A DNA stretch of 64,000 nt from Aggregatibacter actinomycetemcomitans DSM 8324 (GCF_000372365.1 NZ_AQUU01000001.1:124001-188000); one strand, 5' to 3'; counted from the first letter of the stretch, positions 51,461-61,439 are shown. Notes: generated by a model not told the origin, from the letters alone. Made by a program: numbers and translations.

Positions 51461-52843
51461 ATGCAAAATTGGAATCATACTTTTGGCAAAAAACAATTAA
51501 TATGCTGTGCAGTTCTCGGGGCAGTGTTCTCATTAAATGCGTACGCACAAAATTTCTCTCTAGATAAAGGTGCAACCCAGTTGGTTCAAACAAAAGAAAA
51601 GATCGACACTATTTTCGTCTCTTCACCAAATATTGCCGACTATGAAATTTTAGACGACAACACCTTTATTATCTACGCAAAGGAGGAAGGTAGAACAGAA
51701 GTTACTGCTTTCGGAGCAGATGGTCGTCCCTTAACATCCGATACTGTTAATGTTGATTCTGTTGTGACCAGTATTGCAGACACGAATAAACAACTTAAAA
51801 GCCGTTTCCCAAATACTAATCTATCTGTAAAAAAAGTAGGCAAGGCTTATGTAATTGAGGGAAAAGCCCGTTCTCAAGAAGAAAGCGATGAGGTTCGCAG
51901 AATTGTAGGAGAAGCTTTAGGAAGTGGTAGAAAGGTTACTGAAACAAAATTAGGAGAAGACTCTTTACCATTCTTAGACAAATATCATTACGATGGTGTC
52001 GTTGATAACGCAAATATTGCCGATACAACCCAAATTAATGTGAAGCTTTCTGTTGTAGAGGTAAATAAAAAACTTTCTGAGGCAATGGGCATTAACTGGA
52101 GCCACGTTGCCGGTAGTGGTCCATTAGTCGGAGGTAACTTCGGTTTCGGAGGTGGATTCAATGGAAATCAAGGTGTATTACGTTTAGATGCGAAAGGTAT
52201 TTCTGCCTTTATTAATGCTTTAGATAACCAAAGTAATGGTAAAGTTCTGGCCGAACCGAACATTTCTATGTTATCCGGTGAAACTGCCGATATCTTAGTG
52301 GGGGGTGAAATCCCATTTGCACAGCGGGATAGAGATGGTTCACCAACAATTATCTATAAGGAGTTTGGGATAAAACTCGCTGTTGCGGCTAAATTGCAAA
52401 AAAATAATCGTATTCGTTTAGCCTTAGATCAAACAGTGAGCACTATTGCAGGTAACTATAACTTTGATGGAATCGGGAATATTCCGTTCTTTAATACCCG
52501 TAAAGCAAAATCTTTATTTGAAGTAGCTAACGGAGAAAGTTTTATTATCGGTGGCTTATTCAGCTCAAATGACCTTGAAGGTATAAACAAAGTTCCTCTT
52601 TTAGGAGACATCCCAATTTTAGGTTCTTTCTTCCGTAGTGCAACAACTGAGCGCGATAAAAAAGAGTTAGTTATCGTGGCAACAGTAAATGTAGTAAAAC
52701 CGGTAAATGAAAAAGATGTTGTTTACCCTGATTTTGAAAAAACCGGAACAATGGAAAGATTCTTCCATACGACTCCGTTAAAGAATGTTTATTACAAAAC
52801 ATTAACATCTAACTTCTTAAAAAATAGTGGGTTCATACAATGA
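51461..52843 (+). CDS. rcpA: Flp pilus secretin RcpA
   Basis: A 460-aa outer membrane secretin forming the pilus exit channel. A signal peptide ends at NAYA/QNFSL (about residue 28). The pilus-type N-domain region (KEKIDTIFVSSPNIADYEIL) precedes a BON-like section. The secretin core shows VLAEPNISMLSGETADILVGGEIPF and NGESFIIGGLFSSNDLEGINKVPLLGDIPILGSFFR, the latter the family's most conserved stretch. It overlaps rcpB by four bases (ATGA). Confidence 0.95.
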   Translation: MQNWNHTFGKKQLICCAVLGAVFSLNAYAQNFSLDKGATQLVQTKEKIDTIFVSSPNIADYEILDDNTFIIYAKEEGRTEVTAFGADGRPLTSDTVNVDSVVTSIADTNKQLKSRFPNTNLSVKKVGKAYVIEGKARSQEESDEVRRIVGEALGSGRKVTETKLGEDSLPFLDKYHYDGVVDNANIADTTQINVKLSVVEVNKKLSEAMGINWSHVAGSGPLVGGNFGFGGGFNGNQGVLRLDAKGISAFINALDNQSNGKVLAEPNISMLSGETADILVGGEIPFAQRDRDGSPTIIYKEFGIKLAVAAKLQKNNRIRLALDQTVSTIAGNYNFDGIGNIPFFNTRKAKSLFEVANGESFIIGGLFSSNDLEGINKVPLLGDIPILGSFFRSATTERDKKELVIVATVNVVKPVNEKDVVYPDFEKTGTMERFFHTTPLKNVYYKTLTSNFLKNSGFIQ

Positions 52844-53343
52844 GAAAATTAGTTATTACGGCCTCCATTGCATTGGCCTCAATTACCGCCCCGGTAACAA
52901 CATTTGCAATCAGTGAATTTGTTAACGATACGACTGTTGCACAACCGGTACAAAATAGTGAATTTAATCGTACACAGTTAGTCGATCGTTATGTATTACC
53001 AGATTACTCTAATGTCAGTTATAGTAATTTATTTAATTCCGTTATTCGTGATATAGGTAGTAACAACCAAAAGCAAATCAATATAATTTGGCGTGATGCT
53101 ACGGCAAAGAAAGCCGCAATGACAATTCGTACAAAATTGATTAAAAATGGTATTGCCTCTAAATCTATTTACTTAGAGAAAAAAGCACATAAAGCAAAAA
53201 CATATCCAATCTATATTGAAGTAGCTCAAATTGCGCCCAAACCGGCACCTTGTGCATATCGTACCGGAGAAGTAGTTTTTTGGAATTCTAATGAGACTTC
53301 TTGTGCACTTAAAAGTAATCAGCGTGTTCAATTGAAGTATTAA
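52840..53343 (+). CDS. rcpB: Flp pilus outer membrane protein RcpB
   Basis: A 167-aa exported protein with a signal peptide cleaved near TTFA/ISEF (about residue 23). It has no lipobox. It is the counterpart of CpaD/RcpB, which is needed to form or gate the secretin pore. A single pair of Cys near the C-terminus (C138 and C155) may form a disulfide. Family identity rests mainly on position between rcpA and tadZ. Confidence 0.85.
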   Translation: MRKLVITASIALASITAPVTTFAISEFVNDTTVAQPVQNSEFNRTQLVDRYVLPDYSNVSYSNLFNSVIRDIGSNNQKQINIIWRDATAKKAAMTIRTKLIKNGIASKSIYLEKKAHKAKTYPIYIEVAQIAPKPAPCAYRTGEVVFWNSNETSCALKSNQRVQLKY

Positions 53344-53358
53344 TAGAAGGTATTTTTT

Positions 53359-54483
53359 ATGTTATTACTAGATCAAGAAACAATCACGGCAGACAGTGCT
53401 CGCACTATTACTATAGTGTCAAGCCGTGATGATATCCAAGGTGAAGTTGCACAAATTCTACGTACTCGCGGTCTTGAAAATATTGAGATTGTTAAAAAGG
53501 ATTTTTTCACCTCATCTGATGAAATTTCATTTTCAGCAGAAGACACTGTAGGGGTTATTATTGATATCACACATGAGACTAACATAAAGACTATTGTCGA
53601 ACGAGTTTTTAGTATAGTACCACAAAATGTATGGTGTTGTGTTATCGGTGATAGTGACTCCATCTCTTTATCACAAAAACTACTAGATGAGGGCATCCTT
53701 TACTTTAATTCGCATACTCAGTTAAGTCAGATGGTTGAGAAAATCATTTTAGGTGTTGATATCCCTCGCTTAAGAGATACTGTTAAAATTGCTGTATTAA
53801 GTTGTAAAGGTGGTATTGGCGCAAGTTTAATTAGTTCACATATTGCTAATGAGATTGTGTCAAGTAAAAAAATTCCAGTGCTATTAGCCCAAGGCCCTAA
53901 TGGTTCTCAAGATTTAGATTTATTATTTGATAAAAAGCTATCAGGTAATGTTATTGAATATACTCCGAATTTAGACATATTTAACGGGAGTCTATTTGAG
54001 CTAACACCTGCGGCGACTGAAAAATACAATTTTATTATCTACGATCAACCTATCTATAATGTTAAGAAGGATAATTTCATCGGTTTTTTAGAAAACTATA
54101 ATAGTTTCGTATTAGTTGTAGAAAGAAGAATTGGTTCATTACGTTTAGCTAAGCAGTTCCTAGATGAATGCGAGCGCATCCGTAGCACTTCAAGAAAACC
54201 AATTCGTACTTTTGTCTGTATTTCTGATAATCGAATGGAATCAGCTAAGTTAATGGCCAAAAATGATATAGAAACTTTAATTGGTTCTTCAATAGATGCC
54301 GTAATACCGTATATTAAAAACACTAATACAAAAACCGTATTAGGTATTAACTTAGGTCGTGATGGTAAAAAGGAAATTAATTCATTAATGTTAAAGGTTA
54401 TTGGTGCAATATCTCGCAGTAGTAAGCCGAAAGAAAAACAGAGTTTATTTTCTTCATTTTTTTCAAAACTCATTAAACAGTAA
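53359..54483 (+). CDS. tadZ: Pilus localisation ATPase-like protein TadZ
   Basis: A 374-aa MinD/ParA-like protein that places the Tad machine at a cell pole. An N-terminal receiver-like domain (to about 130) lacks an obvious phosphoacceptor pattern. The deviant Walker A is KGGIGAS (150-156), where the usual K at the final lysine position is Ala, so ATP hydrolysis is expected to be weak. The C-terminal part contains the Walker A'-like IIYDQP. AGAAGGT precedes the ATG. Confidence 0.92.
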   Translation: MLLLDQETITADSARTITIVSSRDDIQGEVAQILRTRGLENIEIVKKDFFTSSDEISFSAEDTVGVIIDITHETNIKTIVERVFSIVPQNVWCCVIGDSDSISLSQKLLDEGILYFNSHTQLSQMVEKIILGVDIPRLRDTVKIAVLSCKGGIGASLISSHIANEIVSSKKIPVLLAQGPNGSQDLDLLFDKKLSGNVIEYTPNLDIFNGSLFELTPAATEKYNFIIYDQPIYNVKKDNFIGFLENYNSFVLVVERRIGSLRLAKQFLDECERIRSTSRKPIRTFVCISDNRMESAKLMAKNDIETLIGSSIDAVIPYIKNTNTKTVLGINLGRDGKKEINSLMLKVIGAISRSSKPKEKQSLFSSFFSKLIKQ

Positions 54484-54496
54484 ATAGTGGCTAAAC

Positions 54497-55777
54497 ATGC
54501 TGACCAAACAACAAAAAATCTTACTTAGAAGTGAAGTACTAAGCAATCTTGATATTGAAAAGATTGATGAACTTCAAAGTGAAAGAAGCTCACTGGTAAA
54601 CGAACTGGTTCAGATTGTTAATCGTGTTGCCAATAAAAGCGGTGCTTATTTGACCTCAGCCGATACTCTAGTTATGGCTGAAATTGTTGCTGATGAGATT
54701 GAGGGTTATGGACCATTACGAGATCTCATGGCTGACGATACTATAAATGATATTTTAGTTAATGGTCCTAATGACATCTGGGTTGAACGTGCTGGTATTC
54801 TGGAAAAAACTGATAAAGAATTCGTTAGTAATGAACAATTAACTGATATTGCAAAAAGGTTAGTTGCTCGGGTTGGTCGCCGTATTGATGATGGTAGTCC
54901 ACTAGTGGACTCCCGACTACCTGATGGCAGCCGTTTAAATGTTGTTATTGCACCGATTGCATTAGATGGCACATCAATTTCTATTCGTAAATTCAGTAAG
55001 AATAAAAAAACATTGCAAGAGCTTGTAAATTTTGGTTCTATGACTCGCGAAATGGCGAATTTCTTAATTATTGCTGCCAGATCTCGGGTAAATATAATTG
55101 TGTCAGGTGGTACAGGATCCGGTAAAACAACCTTACTTAACGCGCTATCTAACTATATTTCCCATACCGAACGTGTCATCACACTAGAAGATACTGCCGA
55201 ACTGCGTTTGGAACAGCCTCATGTTGTACGCCTGGAAACGCGTTTAGCCGGCGTTGAGCATACAGGCGAGGTTACTATGCAAGACTTAGTAATAAATGCA
55301 TTGCGTATGCGTCCTGAGCGTATTATTGTGGGTGAGTGCCGTGGTGGAGAAGCATTCCAAATGTTACAAGCAATGAATACCGGTCACGATGGTTCTATGT
55401 CAACGTTGCACGCGAATAGTCCTCGCGATGCAACATCTCGCTTGGAAAGTATGGTTATGATGTCGAATGCATCCCTACCGTTGGAGGCAATTCGCCGTAA
55501 TATTTCTTCAGCAGTAAACATAATAGTGCAGGCGTCCCGCTTAAACGATGGTTCAAGAAAAATTATGAATATCACTGAAGTTATGGGAATGGAAAACGGT
55601 CAAATCGTTTTGCAAGATATATTTTCCTATAAGGCAAGTAAATATCGTGATAAAGAGGGTAAAATTCTTGGCGAGTTTATTAATCACGGACTACTAACCC
55701 GTTCTGCTGTATTCCAAAATGCTCAAGTATTCAATCTGAGTGCTGAACTACAAAGTATCTTCGGAGAAACTGAGTAA
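54497..55777 (+). CDS. tadA: Secretion ATPase TadA
   Basis: A 426-aa hexameric AAA-like ATPase of the VirB11/PulE superfamily that powers Flp pilus extension. Walker A GGTGSGKT (204-211), the Walker B-like Asp box RIIVGECRGGEA (275-286) and His box TGHDGSMSTLHA (295-306) are all present. The N-terminal domain carries DEIEGYGPLRDLM. Its stop overlaps the tadB start by one base (TAATG). Confidence 0.96.
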   Translation: MLTKQQKILLRSEVLSNLDIEKIDELQSERSSLVNELVQIVNRVANKSGAYLTSADTLVMAEIVADEIEGYGPLRDLMADDTINDILVNGPNDIWVERAGILEKTDKEFVSNEQLTDIAKRLVARVGRRIDDGSPLVDSRLPDGSRLNVVIAPIALDGTSISIRKFSKNKKTLQELVNFGSMTREMANFLIIAARSRVNIIVSGGTGSGKTTLLNALSNYISHTERVITLEDTAELRLEQPHVVRLETRLAGVEHTGEVTMQDLVINALRMRPERIIVGECRGGEAFQMLQAMNTGHDGSMSTLHANSPRDATSRLESMVMMSNASLPLEAIRRNISSAVNIIVQASRLNDGSRKIMNITEVMGMENGQIVLQDIFSYKASKYRDKEGKILGEFINHGLLTRSAVFQNAQVFNLSAELQSIFGETE

Positions 55778-56664
55778 TGAATTATTATTTGTATTATGCC
55801 GTCCTGACAATAGGTGGGCTGTTATTTATATATACTTTAAGTAGTTGGTTTTCTACTAAAAGAAAAATTAATGAGTATGATACCTCTGTAAGTAGAACAA
55901 CAAGTTTTTTTAAGAGCCTCAAATCGAAAGTTAGTTTATGGTATTATCACTTTACTAAAGGTGATAAAAAAAACTTGATTCGTAATATTGCTATAAGTTG
56001 TTTTATTTTCTTTGCTTTTTTTGTAATTAATGTTGCTTATATTCATATTGACCGATTAGTATTTTGCTTAATTTTTCTTGTTGGATTTGTTTTGTTTATT
56101 TGGAAACTTGGTCAGTACCGTAATAAAAAAACATTCAACGCAATGTTTCCGGAGGTAATTCAGATTCTCAATGCAGCGGCGACTTCAGGTGCTGGTTTAT
56201 TACAAGCATTAGAACGTTGCGGTAAGGATCTTACCGGTCAATTAGGTGAGGAGTTTAAGAGTATCCATAAGCGTATTGCAATAGGCGAGGATCCTGTTTC
56301 AGTTTTTGAAGACAGCTATGATCGTTACCCATATAAGGAATTCTATTTCTTCATAACTATTGTACGCACCAACTTAAGTAAAGGCGGACAGATACGCGAG
56401 GTTATTTCCCGTTTAGGTCGTGTAATTGCCGATAGCAATAAAATGGAGAAGAAAAAGAAAGCAATGACATCAGAGGCTAGAATGTCAGCTATAATTGTAG
56501 CGTGTTTTCCTGTCGGTTTCTTTTTCTTTATGCAGTTTGCTATGCCGGAAAACTTTGATTTCTTAATTAATGACCCTACCGGTAGATACGTGCTTTATTA
56601 TGTTTTTGGCAGTGAACTTTTCGGTATGGGAATCATTTGGTGGTTGATGAGGAAGTCAACATGA
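55777..56664 (+). CDS. tadB: Inner membrane platform protein TadB
   Basis: A 295-aa polytopic protein of the GspF/T2SSF family that forms the platform with TadC. Transmembrane stretches are visible near 5-25, 70-90, 92-108, 245-262 and 272-290. The central cytoplasmic T2SSF domain contains FPEVIQILNAAATSGAGLLQALE. It overlaps tadC by four bases. Confidence 0.92.
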   Translation: MNYYLYYAVLTIGGLLFIYTLSSWFSTKRKINEYDTSVSRTTSFFKSLKSKVSLWYYHFTKGDKKNLIRNIAISCFIFFAFFVINVAYIHIDRLVFCLIFLVGFVLFIWKLGQYRNKKTFNAMFPEVIQILNAAATSGAGLLQALERCGKDLTGQLGEEFKSIHKRIAIGEDPVSVFEDSYDRYPYKEFYFFITIVRTNLSKGGQIREVISRLGRVIADSNKMEKKKKAMTSEARMSAIIVACFPVGFFFFMQFAMPENFDFLINDPTGRYVLYYVFGSELFGMGIIWWLMRKST

Positions 56665-57527
56665 TGATTAAACTATTATTATCTTATGCGCTATTAACGA
56701 TTTTTGGTATTATTGTATTGTTTGCCGCACTTTCAGCCAGAAAAAAATTCCAATATAGAAAGGAAGTTATTACTGGAGAAAGACCTAAGGATCAAGATAG
56801 TGACGAAGTAGCCAAAAATAAGAGCAAACAGCAAATTGAACTTGAACTATTACTAATTAATAATAATCCTATCTTAAAAGTACTCGGAATTATTGATAAA
56901 AATATAAAAGTAAAATTGTTGATCATGCTTTTGCTTTTTGGAGTTTACTATCTTTATTCACTTACTGATGAAACTACCGACAGTTCATCTCTGTTACTTG
57001 GCTTTCTAACTATATTAATAATAACTATTGTTATTCCTGGGGTTTTAATTGGTTCTATTTTAAAAGCTAAAATTAAAAAAATCATGAATGATTTAGCCGG
57101 ATTCATTGATTTAGTGGCTGTTAATGTACAGACCGGGATAAGTATTGAGGCCGCACTAAAACAGGTTGCAACTGACTTTAAAACATTAAATCCTGATCTG
57201 ACTTATGTTATGTTACGTATTATTCGTAAATCCGAAATTACTGGTATGTCACAAGCATTACAGGATCTCTCTGTGTCTTTACCAACAACAGAAATCAGGA
57301 TGTTTTGCACTGTAATGCAGCAAAGTCTGAATTTTGGTTCCTCTATTTATCATCAATTAATTCAACTATCGACTGATATTAGAGAAATTCAATTATTAGC
57401 TATAGAAGAAAAGCTTGGTACGCTGTCAGCAAAAATGAGTATCCCTTTGATTCTATTTATTATGTTTCCAATTATTATTTTAATTCTAGCTCCAGGCGTA
57501 ATGAGGGTATTTCCACATGTATTCTAA
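56661..57527 (+). CDS. tadC: Inner membrane platform protein TadC
   Basis: A 288-aa GspF-family membrane protein paralogous to TadB. The T2SSF domain is recognisable as DLAGFIDLVAVNVQTGISIEAALKQVA, with flanking hydrophobic helices near 3-24, 90-108, 115-140 and 262-285. I choose ATG 56661 with GAGGAA upstream; a frame extension to 56637 starts at ATT and is rejected. Its 3' end overlaps tadD by 11 bases. Confidence 0.92.
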   Translation: MMIKLLLSYALLTIFGIIVLFAALSARKKFQYRKEVITGERPKDQDSDEVAKNKSKQQIELELLLINNNPILKVLGIIDKNIKVKLLIMLLLFGVYYLYSLTDETTDSSSLLLGFLTILIITIVIPGVLIGSILKAKIKKIMNDLAGFIDLVAVNVQTGISIEAALKQVATDFKTLNPDLTYVMLRIIRKSEITGMSQALQDLSVSLPTTEIRMFCTVMQQSLNFGSSIYHQLIQLSTDIREIQLLAIEEKLGTLSAKMSIPLILFIMFPIIILILAPGVMRVFPHVF

Positions 57528-58278
57528 ATCTCTTAAAAATGTTCTATTATGCGGCATGATCTTATCTGTTACTGCATGTTCTGCTGTACTAAATAAAAAA
57601 CCATTAAGTGCTGATAAATTAGCTGCTAAAGAAGCACTTTATCAGAGCACTAACAACAACGATGCGTTAATCACTATGTATCGTGATGGACTTAAAAATA
57701 AAGAAGATCCTCTCACGCGTTATAAATTATCTGAAATTTATTACAAGAAAGGGGACAGTAATTCATCTCTACTCTACTTACAGCCGTTGCTAACAAACAG
57801 CGGGCAGTTAAGTGAAAGGGCCAAAATTCTACAAGCACGAAATTTAAATCAACTTAAGCGTTATCAAGAAGCGTTGGAAGTCGAAAACAGCTTATTAACA
57901 ACATCTCCCAAAAACGGTGAAGTTTATAATCTTCGTGGAGTGACTTATGCCTTAATGGGAAATCCTAATAAAGCCAACGAAGATATAAATAAAGCTCGCG
58001 AGTATTTTTTAAACGATGCTGTGGCGGTAAACAATCTTGCTATGCTAAGTATCGTCAACGGAGATTATCGTAATGCCGTTTCCTTATTATTACCTCAGTA
58101 TTTAAATGGGGTTAGGGAACAGCGTTTAGTACACAATCTAATCTTTGCTTTAATCAAAAATAATGACATTGATTACGCAAAAGATATTATTGTGAAGGAA
58201 AACATTAATACATCTCCCGATGATTTGATTAATGCGCTCAAAAAAACTGAACGCGTATCTAATAATATCGCCAGATAA
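57517..58278 (+). CDS. tadD: TPR lipoprotein TadD
   Basis: A 253-aa outer-membrane lipoprotein and probable pilotin for the RcpA secretin. The signal MILSVTACS has a lipobox (SVTAC) with lipidation near Cys21. Tetratricopeptide repeats follow: DPLTRYKLSEIYYKKGDSNSS, NGEVYNLRGVTYALMGNPNKA and DAVAVNNLAMLSIVNGDYRNA. AGGG lies before the ATG, inside tadC. Confidence 0.92.
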   Translation: MYSKSLKNVLLCGMILSVTACSAVLNKKPLSADKLAAKEALYQSTNNNDALITMYRDGLKNKEDPLTRYKLSEIYYKKGDSNSSLLYLQPLLTNSGQLSERAKILQARNLNQLKRYQEALEVENSLLTTSPKNGEVYNLRGVTYALMGNPNKANEDINKAREYFLNDAVAVNNLAMLSIVNGDYRNAVSLLLPQYLNGVREQRLVHNLIFALIKNNDIDYAKDIIVKENINTSPDDLINALKKTERVSNNIAR

Positions 58279-58292
58279 AAAAAGGTTCTATA

Positions 58293-58868
58293 ATGGAAAA
58301 ATTCCTATCAAATAAGAAGGGAGCATCGACCGTTGAGTTTGCCTTGACGGTTGTATTTTATTTCTTTGTCGTATTCCTAATTCTAGAATTCTGTCGTATA
58401 TCTATTACAACTGCGTACTGGGACTTGGCTATCACTGAAAGTGCAAGAATTGCTAAAAATAGAACTGCAGAGGGTAATGATTATGCGGTAGAATTTGAGA
58501 AAGCTCTAAAACAACAGCTTGTTTATCAAGAATCTTCAACTATAGGTTATCTCGCTCGTTTAGACAAAAATGGTGGTTACAAGATTGATGTTAAATATGT
58601 CGACTGCGATAGCGGAAGGTCTTGTATCCAGTCTTTATTGGATAGTAAATTTAGAGAACCTAAGAAAGATAAAGAAGGAAAGATTATACCTCCCAATGGT
58701 CGGTTAGCAACATTGGCTGTATATTCATTGACCTACAATTATGAATTTCTGGTTTCACTGCCATTTTTACCTAAAGATAGTGTTGGCGGTTTGTTATCGC
58801 GCAAATTTGTAGCTGTGCAAGAATTTAATAGATCTAAATTCCAGTATCCCAGCAGGTCAAATAAATAA
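58293..58868 (+). CDS. tadE: Pseudopilin TadE
   Basis: A 191-aa minor pseudopilin. The prepilin site is NKKG10/ASTVEFALTVVFYFF, with Glu at +5 of the mature protein, processed by TadV. A pair of Cys in the C-terminal half (YVDCDSGRSC) could form a disulfide. TadE and TadF are needed for pilus assembly. AAAAGG precedes the ATG. Confidence 0.92.
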   Translation: MEKFLSNKKGASTVEFALTVVFYFFVVFLILEFCRISITTAYWDLAITESARIAKNRTAEGNDYAVEFEKALKQQLVYQESSTIGYLARLDKNGGYKIDVKYVDCDSGRSCIQSLLDSKFREPKKDKEGKIIPPNGRLATLAVYSLTYNYEFLVSLPFLPKDSVGGLLSRKFVAVQEFNRSKFQYPSRSNK

Positions 58869-58936
58869 TCTGGCAGTTTATGATCATTTAAAGCACGAGT
58901 AATATAATCACAGATGGTTAATCACTGGTATAAAAC

Positions 58937-59515
58937 ATGAAAAAAAACATTCTCACTAATACTAAAAAATTTTTTCATAATAAAAGGGGCGCAGTTAGTC
59001 TTGAATTCCTTTTTATGCTTATACTTTTAGTATTTATTTTCGCTTTTTTAACAGACTTAGTTATTGTTCGTACGACCCAAGGGAAACTGGACAATGCCTC
59101 ATATTCACTAGTCAATGTTCTTCGTGAACGTAATCAGCTATACAATGATAACGGAAGCGAACCACTAAAAAATACTGATTTAACTGAGTATCAACAAATG
59201 GCAAAACTTATTTTATTTGGAGACAAAAATAGTCCAAACACAGTCGGTGTTACCATTGAACACTGGACAGAGAAAAAAAGTACTGAAACGTTAACAAACC
59301 TAAACACCTGCCAGCCTTATCGTAAGTTGGATAATAATCTATCTTATTTGTCGCCACGCTCAGAAGCAGCGAACCCTGACAACCAAAGAAAAATTCCACT
59401 ATATCAGGTAACACTTTGTGTTGAAGCAGGTAGCTTTTTTAAAAATTTAATAACACGCAAAGAAAACCAGTCATTTGGTATGCTAAGTTCCTCTTCACTG
59501 GCAGTTGCTCGATAA
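58937..59515 (+). CDS. tadF: Pseudopilin TadF
   Basis: A 192-aa minor pseudopilin with NKRG18/AVSLEFLFMLILLVF, Glu at +5 and a hydrophobic helix. A 68-base gap separates it from tadE, the longest gap inside the machinery genes; a TATAAT-like element lies in it but no matching -35 was found. The rest of the protein has no motif I recognise beyond the family. Confidence 0.9.
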   Translation: MKKNILTNTKKFFHNKRGAVSLEFLFMLILLVFIFAFLTDLVIVRTTQGKLDNASYSLVNVLRERNQLYNDNGSEPLKNTDLTEYQQMAKLILFGDKNSPNTVGVTIEHWTEKKSTETLTNLNTCQPYRKLDNNLSYLSPRSEAANPDNQRKIPLYQVTLCVEAGSFFKNLITRKENQSFGMLSSSSLAVAR

Positions 59516-59530
59516 TCTAAGGAGAGCTTT

Positions 59531-61168
59531 ATGAAAAGAAATTTTAATCTAACTGCTAAATTGTTTAGCACTGTTAAACAATTTTTGCAAAATGAACATG
59601 GTGTATACACCATAATAACAGCCCTGCTTGCTTTCCCATTGCTACTGTTCGTTGCTTTTACCGTTGATGGCACGGGGATATTGTTAGATAAGGCCCGCTT
59701 GGCACAAGCAACGGATCAAGCGGCATTACTTTTAATTGCTGAAGATAACCAATACCGGAAAAATAAAGACCACTCCGATGTAAAAAGACAAAATGTCTCT
59801 CAACAAGAAATTGAACGTGAAGGTAGAGATTTTTCAAGCGCAAAAGTCCAAGCTCAGTGGAAAAAGCGTAACCAAGAGTTAGTACAAGGGTTAGTTAAAC
59901 TTTATTTGCGTTCTGATGATAGCAAGGGTCAAAAAAACAGTTCCCCGGTAACGATTAAAGAACCATTCCTGGCAGAGTGTTTAGAAGAAAAAACTCAGCC
60001 GAAAAATAAAAATGGCACAGCAAAATCCATTGCCTGTGTGGTACAAGGTTCTGTGCAACGAAAATTCTGGTTACCCTGGGGTCAAACTTTGGTGAGTAGT
60101 AGTCAGCTATATGACGGAAGAGTAGGAATTAATTCGGGTAAAACTTACGCTGTTAAAGAGAAACAAATAACGATCCCAATTGATTTAATGATGGTTACCG
60201 ATTTGTCCCGTTCAATGATGTGGGCTATTAACGCCACTGGGAACAACCCTCCTGAAGTCAACTATCCAAATAGAAGGATTGATGCACTAAGGGAAGCCGT
60301 TGAAGGGATTGAAAAGATTTTGTTACCAGCACAAAACAAAGGCGATGTAAGTCCTTATAATCGAATGGGTTTCGTCTCCTTTGCTGCTGGTACCCGCCAA
60401 AGAGATGAACTTACTAACTGTGTTCTTCCATACTATGTTAAATCTGAAGACAAAAAAAGGGAGATATCTGCTAAATTTAAGAAGGGTTATAATGGTGGTA
60501 ACCATATTGCTAAGGGATTTGAACTGCTTGATAGGGATCTAGATATACCGAAAACTATTGATCAGATTAGCCAATTTGATGGGCAAAAAAGAACTTATGA
60601 TTTCACTCTAGACAGTAAAACAAGCCGGAATTATTGCTTAGAAGATAACGTTAATAAAAAAACAACCCAGGCATGGTTTGATAAGAATAACCGAGCAGTG
60701 GCTAGTGCGTTAAAACAAATCATACCTCGAGGTGGAACAGCAGTTACATCAGGTATTTTTATTGGCACAAATCTTATGATGGAGAAAAACAAGGATTTTG
60801 AAGCTATGCCAAATAAAATTGGTACAAATACCCGACGTATACTTATGATATTATCCGACGGGGAAGATAATATACCATCTAAAGATACATTAGTTAAGTT
60901 AATGGAGGCAGGGTTATGTACTAGAGTTAAAGAAAAAATTGATGGTTTACAAGATTCTAACTACCCTAAAGTAGAAACCCGAATTGCCTTTGTAGCATTT
61001 GGTTTCAACCCGCCTCAAAAGCAGCAAGAAGTCTGGAAAAAGTGTGTTGGTGATCAATATTACTCAGTCTCCAGTAAACAGGCACTGTTTGATGCTTTCA
61101 AACAAATCATCAGTTTTGAAGAAGAAGTAGGTCGTTCATCTTCACAAAAACCGAAATTGTTCCAATAA
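59531..61168 (+). CDS. tadG: Pilus assembly protein TadG with von Willebrand factor A domain
   Basis: A 545-aa protein with an N-terminal hydrophobic segment (TIITALLAFPLLLFVAFTVDGTG, about 28-50) preceded by EHG, like a TadE-type signal but without Glu at +5. A von Willebrand A domain begins at about 217; its MIDAS motif DLSRS (224-228) fits DxSxS, and the second part contains GGTAVTSGI and ILSDGEDN. Such domains bind a divalent metal and an adhesive partner. It may sit in the envelope or at the pilus base. AAGGAG precedes the ATG; a terminator follows. Confidence 0.93.
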   Translation: MKRNFNLTAKLFSTVKQFLQNEHGVYTIITALLAFPLLLFVAFTVDGTGILLDKARLAQATDQAALLLIAEDNQYRKNKDHSDVKRQNVSQQEIEREGRDFSSAKVQAQWKKRNQELVQGLVKLYLRSDDSKGQKNSSPVTIKEPFLAECLEEKTQPKNKNGTAKSIACVVQGSVQRKFWLPWGQTLVSSSQLYDGRVGINSGKTYAVKEKQITIPIDLMMVTDLSRSMMWAINATGNNPPEVNYPNRRIDALREAVEGIEKILLPAQNKGDVSPYNRMGFVSFAAGTRQRDELTNCVLPYYVKSEDKKREISAKFKKGYNGGNHIAKGFELLDRDLDIPKTIDQISQFDGQKRTYDFTLDSKTSRNYCLEDNVNKKTTQAWFDKNNRAVASALKQIIPRGGTAVTSGIFIGTNLMMEKNKDFEAMPNKIGTNTRRILMILSDGEDNIPSKDTLVKLMEAGLCTRVKEKIDGLQDSNYPKVETRIAFVAFGFNPPQKQQEVWKKCVGDQYYSVSSKQALFDAFKQIISFEEEVGRSSSQKPKLFQ

Positions 61169-61188
61169 AGTATGTAAATAATAAAATT

Positions 61189-61225
61189 AAAACCGTCTTT
61201 TACTCAAAAAAGACGGTTTTCTTTT
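61189..61225 (+). terminator. Terminator of the tad operon
   Basis: AAAACCGTCTTT (61189-61200) and AAAGACGGTTTT (61209-61220) pair perfectly over 12 bases around an 8-base loop, then CTTTT. It lies 20 bases after the tadG stop. Confidence 0.9.
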
Positions 61226-61385
61226 ACCCTTACATACGATTAAAAAAATGACCTCATCACAAAAGCTAATCAGCTAAAATCACAAGGAACAACCTGACTT
61301 TTCAAAGGGCAAATAATTTTTCCACGTTTTTGAACATTAAAAACGCCGGTAAAAGCAACCGCACTTTAAATAACACATAATATTC

Positions 61386-61414
61386 TGGACTTTACCCCGA
61401 TATTTCCCTATAAT
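61386..61414 (+). promoter_or_regulatory. Promoter of the CAU tRNA gene
   Basis: TGGACT (61386-61391), a 17-base spacer, and a perfect TATAAT (61409-61414), followed by the GC-rich discriminator CGCGCC typical of stable RNA promoters. The tRNA begins 26 bases after the -10. Confidence 0.75.
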
Positions 61415-61439
61415 CGCGCCTTAATTCTACGCTCACACC

